Source: Micromonospora endolithica (lineage in GTDB: Bacteria; Actinomycetota; Actinomycetes; Mycobacteriales; Micromonosporaceae). Taken from it: a stretch of 64,000 bases of DNA. Of this stretch, positions 25,411 through 34,169 are shown one piece after another. Position numbers and translations under genes: made by a program. The notes below the pieces were generated by a model, which saw nothing but the letters and a program-made list of their open reading frames with translations, was not told where the DNA came from and searched no databases. Numbering within the stretch: the stretch's first letter is position 1; every line of letters begins with the position of its first letter. Location of the stretch: NCBI RefSeq assembly GCF_003626595.1, contig NZ_RBAK01000011.1, positions 140,982 to 204,981 on the forward strand, in the 5' to 3' direction.

Positions 25411-26328
25411 TCAGCGCAGGAGGCGCACGGCGGCCGGGACGGCGGTGATCGTCACCGGCAGGTCGAGGGCCCGCTCACCGTCGGCGTAGGTGGTGATGCC
25501 CTCGGCGGCCAGCTCGACCGTGCGGGCCCGGTAGGTGCGCACCAGTGGGTGCGCGACGTGGGTGCCGGCGTAGATGCGCGGCTTGACCCGCATCAGGGTG
25601 CGCCGGTCGAACCGGCCGCCGACCACCACGTCCAGCAGCCCGTCGGTCAGGTCGGCGGCCGGACAGATCCGCATCCGGCCCCCGTAGCAGGCCCCGTTGC
25701 CCACCGCGACCAGCACCGCGTCGAGTTCGTGGGTCACCCCGTCCAGGCGCAGCGTGTACCGGCGCGGCCGCAACCGGGCCAGCTCCGCGAGGATCGCCAG
25801 GTCGTACCGGCGGGGACCGCGTGGCCAGCGCATCCGGTTGGCCCGCTCGTTGACGATCGCGTCGAAGCCGGCGGCGAGCACCGCGCCGTACCAGCGCCGC
25901 GCGCCGTCGGCGCCGTCCACCCGCGCCAGGTCGACCGGTCGGGTGCGCCCCTGGAGCAGGGCCGCCGTGATCAGGTCCACCGCGGCGAGCGGGTCCGCCG
26001 GGTAGCCGGTGTCGAGGGCGAAGTCGTTGCCGGTGCCGGCGGGCACCGGTCCGAACGGCACCGTCGTGCCGGCGACCGCCTGAAGGGCGCGGTGCACGGT
26101 GCCGTCGCCGCCGACGGTGACCAGCGCCCCGATCCCCTCGGTGACCGCCGCCCGGCAGGCCGCCTCGGCCTCGGCGGCGGTGCCGGCCTCCAGGAGCCGC
26201 ACCGGCCGGCCGGCGACGGCCAGCCGGTCCAGCAGCGGGGGCAGCAGGCCCCGGTGGACGCCCCGCCCGGCGGTCGGGTTGGCCAGCACGGCGACGGGTC
26301 CGGCAGGGAGGTGATCGGCTGCGGTCAC
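25411..26328 (-). CDS. Diacylglycerol/lipid kinase family protein
   Basis: A 305-residue protein of the DAGK catalytic family: VLANPTAGRGVHRG at the N-terminus, the nucleotide loop VTVGGDGTVHRAL, and PFGPVPAGTGNDFALD. The C-terminal beta-domain contains VAVGNGACYGGRMRICP and the DGE motif (TYADGERALDLP). It phosphorylates a lipid such as diacylglycerol, recycling it to phosphatidic acid at the membrane. The GTG start at 26328 follows TACGGT by 7 bases (leaderless); the frame continues 34 codons upstream but with Pro/Gly/Arg-rich non-family sequence. Confidence 0.9.
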   Translation of the reverse strand: MTAADHLPAGPVAVLANPTAGRGVHRGLLPPLLDRLAVAGRPVRLLEAGTAAEAEAACRAAVTEGIGALVTVGGDGTVHRALQAVAGTTVPFGPVPAGTGNDFALDTGYPADPLAAVDLITAALLQGRTRPVDLARVDGADGARRWYGAVLAAGFDAIVNERANRMRWPRGPRRYDLAILAELARLRPRRYTLRLDGVTHELDAVLVAVGNGACYGGRMRICPAADLTDGLLDVVVGGRFDRRTLMRVKPRIYAGTHVAHPLVRTYRARTVELAAEGITTYADGERALDLPVTITAVPAAVRLLR

Positions 26329-26335
26329 GGCGAGC

Positions 26336-26341
26336 ACCGTA
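26336..26341 (-). promoter_or_regulatory. TACGGT -10 box, leaderless lipid kinase
   Basis: TACGGT is followed by 7 bases and the GTG at 26328. The rest of the gap to ramC (26342-26563) should hold the ramC promoter and RamR sites; I could not recognise a clear motif there. Confidence 0.5.
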
Positions 26342-26563
26342 CCGCCACCGACCAGGGCCGGGCGCGCCCCGTCCCGGTAGTCGCCGGCGGGCGGACCGGG
26401 CAGCCGGCACCGGGGCGACACCACTGACATTTGTCACGGCCGACCGTGCGGCGCGCATCCACACACATGACTGAATGCACTGGAAGCACCATGCCCCGAA
26501 CGGACAGACTCAGATCCGTCAGCAGGACCGCGAGGTCAGCCGAACAGCGGAGGGGTGGTCACG

Positions 26564-29167
26564 GTGGAGGAGCGCTACGACAGCTACTGCGCCGCCGATC
26601 GACTGTTCTACGACTCGCTCGGCAGCGCGGTCGAGCAGCCCACCTTCACCGCCGCCCGGCGGCCCGTCCCCGAGGGCTGGCGCAGCGAGCCGCTCGACGA
26701 CTGGCTCATCTACGCGCCCGACGCCGGCACCCTGCCCCAGCAGGGCTGGAAGATCCACGTGGCGGCGACCCCGGCCAACGCCGAACGGGTGCTGGACAAG
26801 GTCTGGGACTACTGCGTCCCCCGGGGGCTGTCCTTCAAGTTCCTGCGCGGCCCGCGCACCCTGTTGCTGCGCAACTCCAAGTACGCCGCGCGGGCGGCCA
26901 GCGGGAAGTTCCTCACCGTCTACCCCCGCGACGAGGCGGAACTGGAGGTGACCTGCAAGGAACTCGACGAGTTGCTGCGCGGCGAGCCCGGTCCGTACAT
27001 CCTCAGCGACCTGCGCCACGGGACCGGCCCGGTGTACGTGCGCTACGGCGGTTTCGCCGCCCGCTACTGCCACTCCCCCGACGGGCAGGTGGTGCCGGCG
27101 ATCGAGGACGAGACGGGCACGCTGGTGCCCGATCGCCGGGATCCCGTCTTCCACGTGCCCTCCTGGGTGACCCTGCCGGAGTTCCTCGGTCCGCACCTGG
27201 CCGCCCGCAACGCGACCAGCACCGACGAGGTGCCGTACCGAATCGAGAAGGTCATCCACTTCTCCAACGGCGGCGGCCTCTACGTGGGCCGCGACGTCCG
27301 GACCGACACCCCGGTCGTGCTCAAGGAGGCCCGGCCGCACGCGGGCCTGGACGCCGACGGCGTCGATGCGATCACCCGACTGGCCCGCGAGGCCGAGGCG
27401 TTGCGCCGGCTCGCCGACCTGCCGCAGGTGCCCAGGGTGCACGACGAGTTCACCCTCGGCGAGCACCGGTTCCTCGCGCTGGAGTTCATCGAGGGCCGTC
27501 CGTTGAACAAGGTCCTGGTCGACCGGTACCCGCTGATCGACGCCGCCGCCACCGAGGCCGACCGTGCCGCGTACACCCGGTGGGCGCTGGATGTCCACCG
27601 GCAGGTCGACGAGGTCGTCACCGCGATCCACCAGCGCGGTCTCGTCTACGGTGACCTGCACCTGTTCAACATCATGGTCCGCCCGGACGACCGGATCGCC
27701 CTGGTCGACTTCGAGGTGGCCGCCCCCGTCGACGGTCACCGCCGGCCGGGCCTGCGCAACCAGGGCTTCGCCGCGCCACGGGACCGCACCGGCCCCGACG
27801 TCGACCGGTACGCCCTGGCCTGCCTGCGGCTGGCGCTGTTCCTGCCGCTGACCCAACTGGTCCGCCTCGCGCCGGCCAAGGCCGCCCACCTGGCCGACGT
27901 GATCGCCGCGAACTTCCCGGTGCCGAGGGCCTTCCTGGACGCCGCCGTCGAGGAGATCCTGGGTCCTCCGGCGTCCACCGCCACGGCCGGTGCCACCGAC
28001 CCCGCCGGCCAGGCCGACCAGGTCCAGCCGGACCGCATCGCCCGGGCGATCCTCGCCAGTGCCACACCCGGGCGGGACGACCGGCTCTTCCCCGGCGACA
28101 TCGAACAGTTCCGCAGCGGAGGACTCAACCTCGCGCACGGCGCGGCCGGGGTGCTGTACGCCCTGCATCTCGGCGGCGCCGGTCGCTGGCCGGAACACGA
28201 ACGCTGGCTGGTCCAGCGGGCCACGGCCCCCGCGTCCGGCACCCGGTGCGGGTTCTACGACGGCCTGCACGGAGTCGCGTACGCCCTGGAGGTGCTCGGC
28301 CGGCGGCAGGACGCCCTCGACGTGCTCGACATCTGCCTGCGGCAACCCTGGACCGACCTGGACCACAGCCTGGCCAGCGGACTGTCCGGGATCGCGCTCA
28401 ACCTCACCGAGCTGGCCGGACGCACCGGCGAACCGGCGCTGCGTGACGCGGCCCGGCAGGCCACCGAGCGGGTCGTCGAGCACCTCGCCGACGACCCCGG
28501 GCCGGACGTCAGCGGCGGCCGGCACCCGTACGCCGGGCTGCTGCGCGGCCGGACCGGACCGGCGCTGCTGCTGCTCCGGCGGTACGAACTCACCGGGGAT
28601 CCGGCCCTGCTGGAGCACGCCGCCACCGCCCTGCGGCAGGACCTGCGCCGCTGTGTGACCCGTCCCGACGGCGCGCTCGAGGTCAACGAGGGCTGGCGCA
28701 CGATGCCCTACCTGGGCCAGGGCAGCGTCGGCATCGGGATGGTGCTCGACCAGTACCTGCGGCACCGCGCCGACGAGCGGTTCGCCGCGGCCAGCGCCGG
28801 GGTGTTCCGCGCCGCCCGCTCCCCGTTCTACGCCCAGTCCGGTCTCTTCGCCGGGCGGGCCGGGATCATCGCCTACCTCGCGGCGTACCCGGACGACCCC
28901 GACCGGCGGCGGGAACTGGCCGCCCAGGTCGAGCGGCTGTCCTGGCACGCGCTGCCCTACGCCGACGGCACCGCCTTCCCCGGCGAGCAGCTGCTGCGGC
29001 TGTCCATGGACCTCGGCACCGGCGCCGCCGGAGTGCTGCTGGCGGTGGCCGCCGCGCGGCGTGGCACCCCGGTGGCCCTGCCGTTCCTCGCGCCCCTGAC
29101 GGGCGCCGGAGACCCCCTCGCGTCAGCGAGGGTGACCGACCCGACCGACCAGCACGGAAGGAGGTGA
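26564..29167 (+). CDS. ramC: Class III lanthipeptide synthetase (RamC/LanKC)
   Basis: An 867-residue three-part enzyme. The N-terminal lyase-like part has SFKFLRGPRTLLLRNSKYA. The central Ser/Thr-kinase-like domain shows VLKEARPHAG (Lys), LVYGDLHLFNIMV (catalytic loop) and ALVDFEVA (metal loop). The C-terminal LanC-like cyclase (LNLAHGAAGVLYALHL; GLHGVAYALEVLG) lacks the Cys-Cys-His zinc ligands of class I/II cyclases, as is typical of class III. It would phosphorylate and dehydrate Ser in RamS and close lanthionine rings. A GGAGGGG site favours the GTG at 26564; an alternative GTG is at 26555. It is 6 bases from the ramS start codon. Confidence 0.93.
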   Translation: MEERYDSYCAADRLFYDSLGSAVEQPTFTAARRPVPEGWRSEPLDDWLIYAPDAGTLPQQGWKIHVAATPANAERVLDKVWDYCVPRGLSFKFLRGPRTLLLRNSKYAARAASGKFLTVYPRDEAELEVTCKELDELLRGEPGPYILSDLRHGTGPVYVRYGGFAARYCHSPDGQVVPAIEDETGTLVPDRRDPVFHVPSWVTLPEFLGPHLAARNATSTDEVPYRIEKVIHFSNGGGLYVGRDVRTDTPVVLKEARPHAGLDADGVDAITRLAREAEALRRLADLPQVPRVHDEFTLGEHRFLALEFIEGRPLNKVLVDRYPLIDAAATEADRAAYTRWALDVHRQVDEVVTAIHQRGLVYGDLHLFNIMVRPDDRIALVDFEVAAPVDGHRRPGLRNQGFAAPRDRTGPDVDRYALACLRLALFLPLTQLVRLAPAKAAHLADVIAANFPVPRAFLDAAVEEILGPPASTATAGATDPAGQADQVQPDRIARAILASATPGRDDRLFPGDIEQFRSGGLNLAHGAAGVLYALHLGGAGRWPEHERWLVQRATAPASGTRCGFYDGLHGVAYALEVLGRRQDALDVLDICLRQPWTDLDHSLASGLSGIALNLTELAGRTGEPALRDAARQATERVVEHLADDPGPDVSGGRHPYAGLLRGRTGPALLLLRRYELTGDPALLEHAATALRQDLRRCVTRPDGALEVNEGWRTMPYLGQGSVGIGMVLDQYLRHRADERFAAASAGVFRAARSPFYAQSGLFAGRAGIIAYLAAYPDDPDRRRELAAQVERLSWHALPYADGTAFPGEQLLRLSMDLGTGAAGVLLAVAAARRGTPVALPFLAPLTGAGDPLASARVTDPTDQHGRR

Positions 29168-29173
29168 CACGAC

Positions 29174-29293
29174 ATGGCGCTCCTCGACCTCCAGGGACTG
29201 GAGATGGCTCCCGCCGACCGCACCGGCGGCGGTAGCCGGGCGAGCCTGCTGCTCTGCGGCGACAGCTCGCTCTCCGTCACGACCTGCAACTGA
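29174..29293 (+). CDS. ramS: SapB-type lanthipeptide precursor
   Basis: A 39-residue precursor beginning MALLDLQGLEMA and ending RASLLLCGDSSLSVTTCN. The leader carries the LxLQ helix recognised by class III synthetases (LLDLQGLE). The core has two Ser-x-x-x-x/x-Cys units (Ser24-Cys28, Ser34-Cys38 as likely ring pairs) and differs from Streptomyces SapB, as I recall it, by one conservative Ile-to-Val change. SapB is a surfactant peptide that lets aerial hyphae break surface tension. The AAGGAGGTGA site before the ATG is a perfect anti-16S match, implying high translation, as expected for a structural peptide. Confidence 0.93.
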   Translation: MALLDLQGLEMAPADRTGGGSRASLLLCGDSSLSVTTCN

Positions 29294-29310
29294 CCAGGTC
29301 ACCACGCGAG

Positions 29311-29342
29311 GCCCTGGGCGGATAGACGTATCCGCCCAGGGC
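29311..29342 (+). terminator. Stem-loop between ramS and ramA
   Basis: Perfect 14-bp arms GCCCTGGGCGGATA (29311-29324) and TATCCGCCCAGGGC (29329-29342) with a 4-base loop, lying 17 bases after the ramS stop and 23 bases before ramA. It can stabilise or terminate most transcripts after ramS, so that the precursor is made in excess over the exporter. Confidence 0.85.
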
Positions 29343-29365
29343 CGCACGTCTTTGCGGGAGGACCG

Positions 29366-31093
29366 ATGCGGACGTTGGACGGCCCCGACCGGCTGCTGCG
29401 CCGGGTGGTGCGCGACGGCGGCGGATGGACGGTCCTGCTCGCCGCGGTCGCGCTCACCGGCGCGGTCGCGGAACTGGCCCTGCCCGCGGCGCTCGGGCTC
29501 GCCGTGGACGCCGCCGTCGGCGGCGGCGGCGCGTCGTGGACGGCGGTGGCCTGCGGCCTGGTCGCCGTCCTCGTCCTCACCGACATTCTCGGTGACCTGG
29601 CCGGCGGGTACGGCGCGGTGCGCGCCACGGCGCGACTGCGCCGGCGGCTGCTCCGGCACCTGTTCGCGGTCGACGTGCGCACCGTCCGCCGGTACCCGGT
29701 GGGCGACCTGGTCGGGCGGCTCGTCGGCCAGACCGCGGACGCCGGGCAGGCCGGCACCGCGGTGGTGTTCGGCGTCGTCGCGCTGCTGCCCCCGCTCGGC
29801 AGCGTGGTGGCGCTCACGCTGCTCGAACCGCTGCTCGGCATCACGCTGCTCGCCGGGCTGGTCCTGCTCGCCGGGCTCATGCGCGCCTTCGTCACCGACG
29901 CCTCCGCCGCGGTCGCGGACTACCAGCGGGTGCTGGGACTTGTCGCCGGCCGGCTGCTGGAGGCGCTCGGCGGCGCCCGCACCATCGCCGCCGCCGCCAC
30001 CGTCGACGCCGAACGCGACCGGGTACTGGCGGCCCTGCCGGAACTGAGGCAGCACGGCCACCGCGGCTGGCGGCTGCTCGCCGGGGCGAGCGCCCGCACC
30101 GCCGCCGTCGCGCCGCTGCTCCAGGTCGCCGTGGTGGCCGTCGGCGGGTACGCGCTGACCGCCGGATGGCTCACCCCCGGCGAACTGGTCGCGGCGGTGC
30201 AGTACGCGGCGCTCGGCGCCGGCCTGGGCGCGGTGCTGGCGACCCTCAACCGGCTGGTCCGCAGCCGGGCGGCGGCTTCCCGGATCGCCGAGCCGCTGGC
30301 CCATCCGCCCCGGCCCGACGGCGACGAGACGCTACCCGCCGGGTGCGGGGAACTGCGGCTGCGCGGGGTCGGCGTCGCCGCCGAGGACGGGCGACCGGTC
30401 CTGGCCGGCATCGACCTGACCGTGCCCGCGGGTGCCACGGTGGCCGTCGTCGGGCGCTCCGGCGCCGGCAAGTCGAGCCTCGCCGCGGTCGCCGGAGGGC
30501 TGCATGAGCCGGACGCCGGCGAGGTGCTGCTGGACGGGGTGCCGCTGCGCGGGTTGAGTCGCGCCGCGCTGCGCCGGGCGGTGGGTCACGCCTTCGACCG
30601 GCCGGCGCTGGTCGGTGAGACGGTGCACGACGCGATCGGACTCGGGCTCCCCGCGGTGGCGGCACGGCCGCCGGACGACGACGCACCGGCCACGGCACCG
30701 GTGCTGGCGGCGGCGCGGGCGGCGCAGGTGGCGGATGTCGTGGCCCGGCTGCCCGACGGCTTCCGGACCCGGCTGGCCGACGCACCCCTGTCCGGAGGTG
30801 AGGCGCAGCGGCTCGGGCTGGCTCGCGCGTTCCCCGCCGAGCGGCTGCTCGTCCTCGACGACGCCACCTCCAGCCTGGACACGGCCACCGAACACCGGAT
30901 CGGACGGGCGTTGACGGAGCACGCCGGTGGGCGTACCCGGCTGGTGGTGACCCACCGGGCGACCACGGCCGCCGCGGCCGACCTGGTCGCCTGGCTGGAC
31001 GGAGGGCGGCTGCGCGCCCTGGCACCGCACCGGTGGCTGTGGGCCGACCCGGCCTACCGGGCGGTCTTCGCCGCCGGCGGTGACCGGCGGTGA
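29366..31093 (+). CDS. ramA: ABC exporter half-transporter, RamA-like
   Basis: A 575-residue half-transporter: about six membrane helices (residues 20-290), then an ATPase domain with Walker A GRSGAGKSS, signature LSGGEAQRL and Walker B LLVLDDATSSLD. The residue after the Walker B Asp is Asp, not the catalytic Glu, so this subunit probably has a degenerate site and works as a heterodimer with RamB. In the ram system the pair exports the modified peptide. GGGAGG precedes the ATG; the GTG of ramB overlaps its stop. Confidence 0.9.
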   Translation: MRTLDGPDRLLRRVVRDGGGWTVLLAAVALTGAVAELALPAALGLAVDAAVGGGGASWTAVACGLVAVLVLTDILGDLAGGYGAVRATARLRRRLLRHLFAVDVRTVRRYPVGDLVGRLVGQTADAGQAGTAVVFGVVALLPPLGSVVALTLLEPLLGITLLAGLVLLAGLMRAFVTDASAAVADYQRVLGLVAGRLLEALGGARTIAAAATVDAERDRVLAALPELRQHGHRGWRLLAGASARTAAVAPLLQVAVVAVGGYALTAGWLTPGELVAAVQYAALGAGLGAVLATLNRLVRSRAAASRIAEPLAHPPRPDGDETLPAGCGELRLRGVGVAAEDGRPVLAGIDLTVPAGATVAVVGRSGAGKSSLAAVAGGLHEPDAGEVLLDGVPLRGLSRAALRRAVGHAFDRPALVGETVHDAIGLGLPAVAARPPDDDAPATAPVLAAARAAQVADVVARLPDGFRTRLADAPLSGGEAQRLGLARAFPAERLLVLDDATSSLDTATEHRIGRALTEHAGGRTRLVVTHRATTAAAADLVAWLDGGRLRALAPHRWLWADPAYRAVFAAGGDRR

Positions 31094-32865
31094 GCCACCC
31101 GGGCGTACGCCGGACGACCTGGAACGCGCTGCGCGCGCGCCGGCGGGAGCTGGGTGGGCTGGCCGGCTGGTCGGTGGTCGAGTCCCTCCCGGCGCTGCTC
31201 GGTGGTGTGCTCGTCGCCCGCGCCGTGGACCAGGGTTTCCTGGTCGGGCGGTTCGGCACCGGGCTGGCCTGGTTGGCCGGACTCGCCGCGGCCGTGCTGG
31301 TCGGCGCGGTCGGCACCGGGCGGGTCTACCGGGGCCTCGGCGCCGTGGTGGAGCCCTTCCGTGACGAGTTGGCGACCCGGGTCGTGCGCGCCGCGCTGGA
31401 CGGGGCCACCCGCCCCGGTGGCCGCGCGGACAGCGCCGCCGTGACCCGCCTGACGCACCAGGTGGAGGTCGTCCGGGACACCTTCGGTGGCCTGCTGATG
31501 GTGGTCCGCGGATTCCTCTTCACCGCCGGCTCGGCGCTGCTCGGCCTGCTGTCGCTGGCGCCTCTGCTGGCCGGCGCGGTGGCCGTGCCGCTGGTGGCCG
31601 GCCTCGTCGTGTTCGCCGCCGGCCTGCCGGCGATGGTGGCGCACCAGCGGGCGCAGGTGCGGGCCGGTGAGGACCTGGGCCGGTCGGCCGCGACCGCCCT
31701 CGGTGGGCACCGGGACGTGGTGGCCTGCGGCGCGCAGGACCGCGTCGTGGACGACGTCGGTCGACGGGTGACCGCGCAGGCCCGCACCGAACGGACGCTG
31801 GCCCGGATGGCGGCGCTGCGCAGCCTCAGCCTGGGGGTGGGTGGCTGGCTGCCGGTGGTGGTGCTGCTGCTGGCCGTACCGTGGCTGGTGCGCAACGGGA
31901 TGAGCACCGGTGCGGTGCTCGGCGCACTGGTGTACGTCACCACGGGTCTACAGCCGGCGCTGCACGCGATCGTGGTGGGCGTCGGCGGCGGGGGGCTGCG
32001 CTACGTGGTGACGCTGGACCGGATCCTGCGCGCCTGCCCGGTCCCCGGGGACGATGCCGGGCCGACCGCCGGCACCGCACCCCCGCCCGTCGCCCACGCC
32101 GCACCCGGCACCGCCGCCCCGCCCGCGGTCCGGCTGCGCGGCGTGACCTTCCGGTACGGCCCGCACGCCCGGCCGGTGCTGGCGGACCTCACCCTGGCGC
32201 TGTCCGCCGGGGAGCACCTGGCGGTGGTCGGACCGAGCGGCGCGGGAAAGTCCACCCTGGCCGCCTTGATCGCCGGGCTGGCGCGGCCGGACTCCGGCAC
32301 GGTCCACCTGGCGGGTGCGCCGGTCGCCGCCCTCGCGCCGGCCGCGCTGGCCCGGCTGCGGGTGCTGGTGCCGCAGGAGGGGTACGTCCGCAGCGGCTCC
32401 CTCGACGACAACCTTCGCTACCTGTGTCCCGACGTGGACGAGGCGGCCCTGGAACGCGCGGTGGACGCCCTGGGGGCCCGCCCCCTGGTGAGCCGTCTCG
32501 GGGGCCTCGGCGCGGCGATCGAACCGGGCGCCCTCTCCGCCGGTGAGCGGCAGCTCGTCGCCGCGGTGCGGGCCTACGTCGCGCCGGCCCCGCTGGTGAT
32601 CCTCGACGAGGCGACCTGCCACCTGGACCCGGTGTTGGAGGCGACCGTCGAGGACGCCTTCGGCCGTCGGCCCGGCACCCTGGTGGTCGTGGCGCACCGG
32701 ATCAGCTCGGCGACCCGCGCGGACCGGGTGCTGGTGTTCGACGACGACGGACCGGTCCTCGGCACCCACCAGGAGCTGCTGGCCCGGTCGCCCACCTACC
32801 GCGAGCTCGTCGGGCTGTGGGAGCACGTGCCGGTGCCGTCGGGCGTACCGCTGGGTGGCCCCTGA
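31090..32865 (+). CDS. ramB: ABC exporter half-transporter, RamB-like
   Basis: A 591-residue partner of RamA with an N-terminal membrane domain and a C-terminal ATPase: Walker A GPSGAGKST, signature LSAGERQL (Ala for the usual first Gly) and Walker B LVILDEATCHLD with the catalytic Glu intact. Together with RamA this gives one working and one degenerate hydrolysis site. An Ala/Pro-rich linker (~315-345) joins the domains. It starts with GTG overlapping the ramA TGA by 4 bases and ends 17 bases before the convergent regulator. Confidence 0.9.
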   Translation: MSHPGVRRTTWNALRARRRELGGLAGWSVVESLPALLGGVLVARAVDQGFLVGRFGTGLAWLAGLAAAVLVGAVGTGRVYRGLGAVVEPFRDELATRVVRAALDGATRPGGRADSAAVTRLTHQVEVVRDTFGGLLMVVRGFLFTAGSALLGLLSLAPLLAGAVAVPLVAGLVVFAAGLPAMVAHQRAQVRAGEDLGRSAATALGGHRDVVACGAQDRVVDDVGRRVTAQARTERTLARMAALRSLSLGVGGWLPVVVLLLAVPWLVRNGMSTGAVLGALVYVTTGLQPALHAIVVGVGGGGLRYVVTLDRILRACPVPGDDAGPTAGTAPPPVAHAAPGTAAPPAVRLRGVTFRYGPHARPVLADLTLALSAGEHLAVVGPSGAGKSTLAALIAGLARPDSGTVHLAGAPVAALAPAALARLRVLVPQEGYVRSGSLDDNLRYLCPDVDEAALERAVDALGARPLVSRLGGLGAAIEPGALSAGERQLVAAVRAYVAPAPLVILDEATCHLDPVLEATVEDAFGRRPGTLVVVAHRISSATRADRVLVFDDDGPVLGTHQELLARSPTYRELVGLWEHVPVPSGVPLGGP

Positions 32866-32882
32866 ACCGGCGGCGGACCGCC

Positions 32883-33461
32883 TCAGATCCAGCCGGCCTC
32901 GCGGGCCACCCGCACCGCCTCGACCCGGGTCCGCGCGCCCGCCTTGCGGGTGATCCGCCCGAGGTGGTTGCGCACCGTGCCCGGCGCGAGTCCGAGCGTC
33001 CCGGCGACCTCCGTGACCGGCGCCCCGGCCGCGGTCAGGCCGAGGATCTCCGTCTCCCGGGAGGTCAACGGACTGTCCCGGGTCAGCGCCGCCAGCACCA
33101 CCTCCGCGTCGACCAGCGACGCCCGACGGGCCAGCCGGCGGATCCCGTCCACCACCCTTTGCGGGGGGACGTCCCGGCCGAGGATGCCGACGGTCCGGCC
33201 CGGACGGAGAAGCCGGTGCAGGTGCCCGGCCCGGCGGCGGTCGGCGAGTACCAGCAGCGGGCAGTGCGCCGCCGCGTCGGTGCCGGCGACGAGTTCGAGG
33301 TCGACGACCGCCACGTCGGGACGTCCTGCCCGTACCGCCGGGGCGAGGGCGTCACCGTGGTCCAGCTCCGCGACCACGGTGATGTCGTCCTCGGCGGCGA
33401 GGACGAGCGACAGCGCGCCCCGGACCAGGGCTCCGTCGAGAGCGAGCAGGGTACGGATCAC
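32883..33461 (-). CDS. ramR: RamR-like response regulator (NarL/LuxR type)
   Basis: A 192-residue regulator with an N-terminal receiver-like domain and C-terminal LuxR helix-turn-helix (SPLTSRETEILGLTAAG ... GTVRNHLGRI) ending GWI. The receiver keeps Asp54 but has a single acid (Asp9) in place of the usual acidic pair, and the conserved Lys is missing (ILGRDVP). Such atypical receivers, known in RamR, are not switched by normal phosphorylation. It converges on ramB, as a regulator of the ram operon would. GTG start with GGGAGC upstream. The symbol rests on context and similarity of design. Confidence 0.78.
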   Translation of the reverse strand: MIRTLLALDGALVRGALSLVLAAEDDITVVAELDHGDALAPAVRAGRPDVAVVDLELVAGTDAAAHCPLLVLADRRRAGHLHRLLRPGRTVGILGRDVPPQRVVDGIRRLARRASLVDAEVVLAALTRDSPLTSRETEILGLTAAGAPVTEVAGTLGLAPGTVRNHLGRITRKAGARTRVEAVRVAREAGWI

Positions 33462-33563
33462 CGGGGGGCTCCCAGACGTCGACTGAGGGATCGAGGATCG
33501 TCAGCATTCAACCACGTACCGTCCGGTATCACCCGGTGACGGCACCCCCGGTCGGCTGCCCAC

Positions 33564-34169
33564 CTATATCCAGCCCTCCCGTCGTGCCCGCCACACCGCC
33601 TCCATCCGGTTGCGGGCCCCGGTCTTGCGCATGCTGGCCGACAGGTGGTTGCGTACCGTTCCGTGGGCCAGGAAGAGCCGTCGGGCGATCTCCTTGACCG
33701 GAAGCCCGCCGGCGGCCGCCCGGAGCACCTCCGCCTCGCGGCGGGTCAGCGGGCTGCACGGCGGGCTCAACGCGCTCACCGCGGCCGTGGCGTCGATCAC
33801 CCTCGCACCGCCCGCGACGTCCCGCACGGCGGCGACCAGCGCCGCCAACGACGCGTCGGTGCCGACCATGCCCCGGGCTCCGGCGGCCAGCAGTTCTCCG
33901 ACCGTGGTCTGGCTCCACTGGCGGCCCAACGCCAGCACGGCCGTACCGGGTGTCGCCGTGACGATGCCGGCGACCACCTCGACGGGCTGCGGTTCGTCCG
34001 GTGCCAGGTCGACCAGCACCACGTCCGGCCGGTGCCTGCGCACCGCGGCCGACACCTCGTCCACTCCGGTCACCTCGGCGACGACCTCGATGTCCTCCTC
34101 GTTCGACAGCGCGGCGCACAGCGCGCCACGCAGCAGACACATCTCCTCGGCAACGACGACGCGAATCAA
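33564..34169 (-). CDS. Second RamR-like response regulator
   Basis: A 201-residue paralogue of the previous gene, with the same design: IRVVVAEEMCLLRGALCAAL receiver start, Asp54 in VVLVDLAP, Gly/Thr in place of the conserved receiver Lys (GMVGTDAS), and a LuxR-type helix-turn-helix (CSPLTRREAEVLRAAAGG ... GTVRNHLSASM) also ending GWI. The start is a TTG at 34169, with GGAGC 7 bases before it and aligning exactly with the N-terminus of the first regulator; longer upstream frame lacks sense. Two tandem regulators may form a heterodimer or act in series on ramCSAB. Confidence 0.78.
   Translation of the reverse strand: MIRVVVAEEMCLLRGALCAALSNEEDIEVVAEVTGVDEVSAAVRRHRPDVVLVDLAPDEPQPVEVVAGIVTATPGTAVLALGRQWSQTTVGELLAAGARGMVGTDASLAALVAAVRDVAGGARVIDATAAVSALSPPCSPLTRREAEVLRAAAGGLPVKEIARRLFLAHGTVRNHLSASMRKTGARNRMEAVWRARREGWI

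Noticed and set aside
29174..29293. Ring topology other than SapB for RamS
   Set aside because: Cys and Ser positions match SapB; no evidence for labionin-specific Ser-x-x-Ser-x-x-x-Cys triads.
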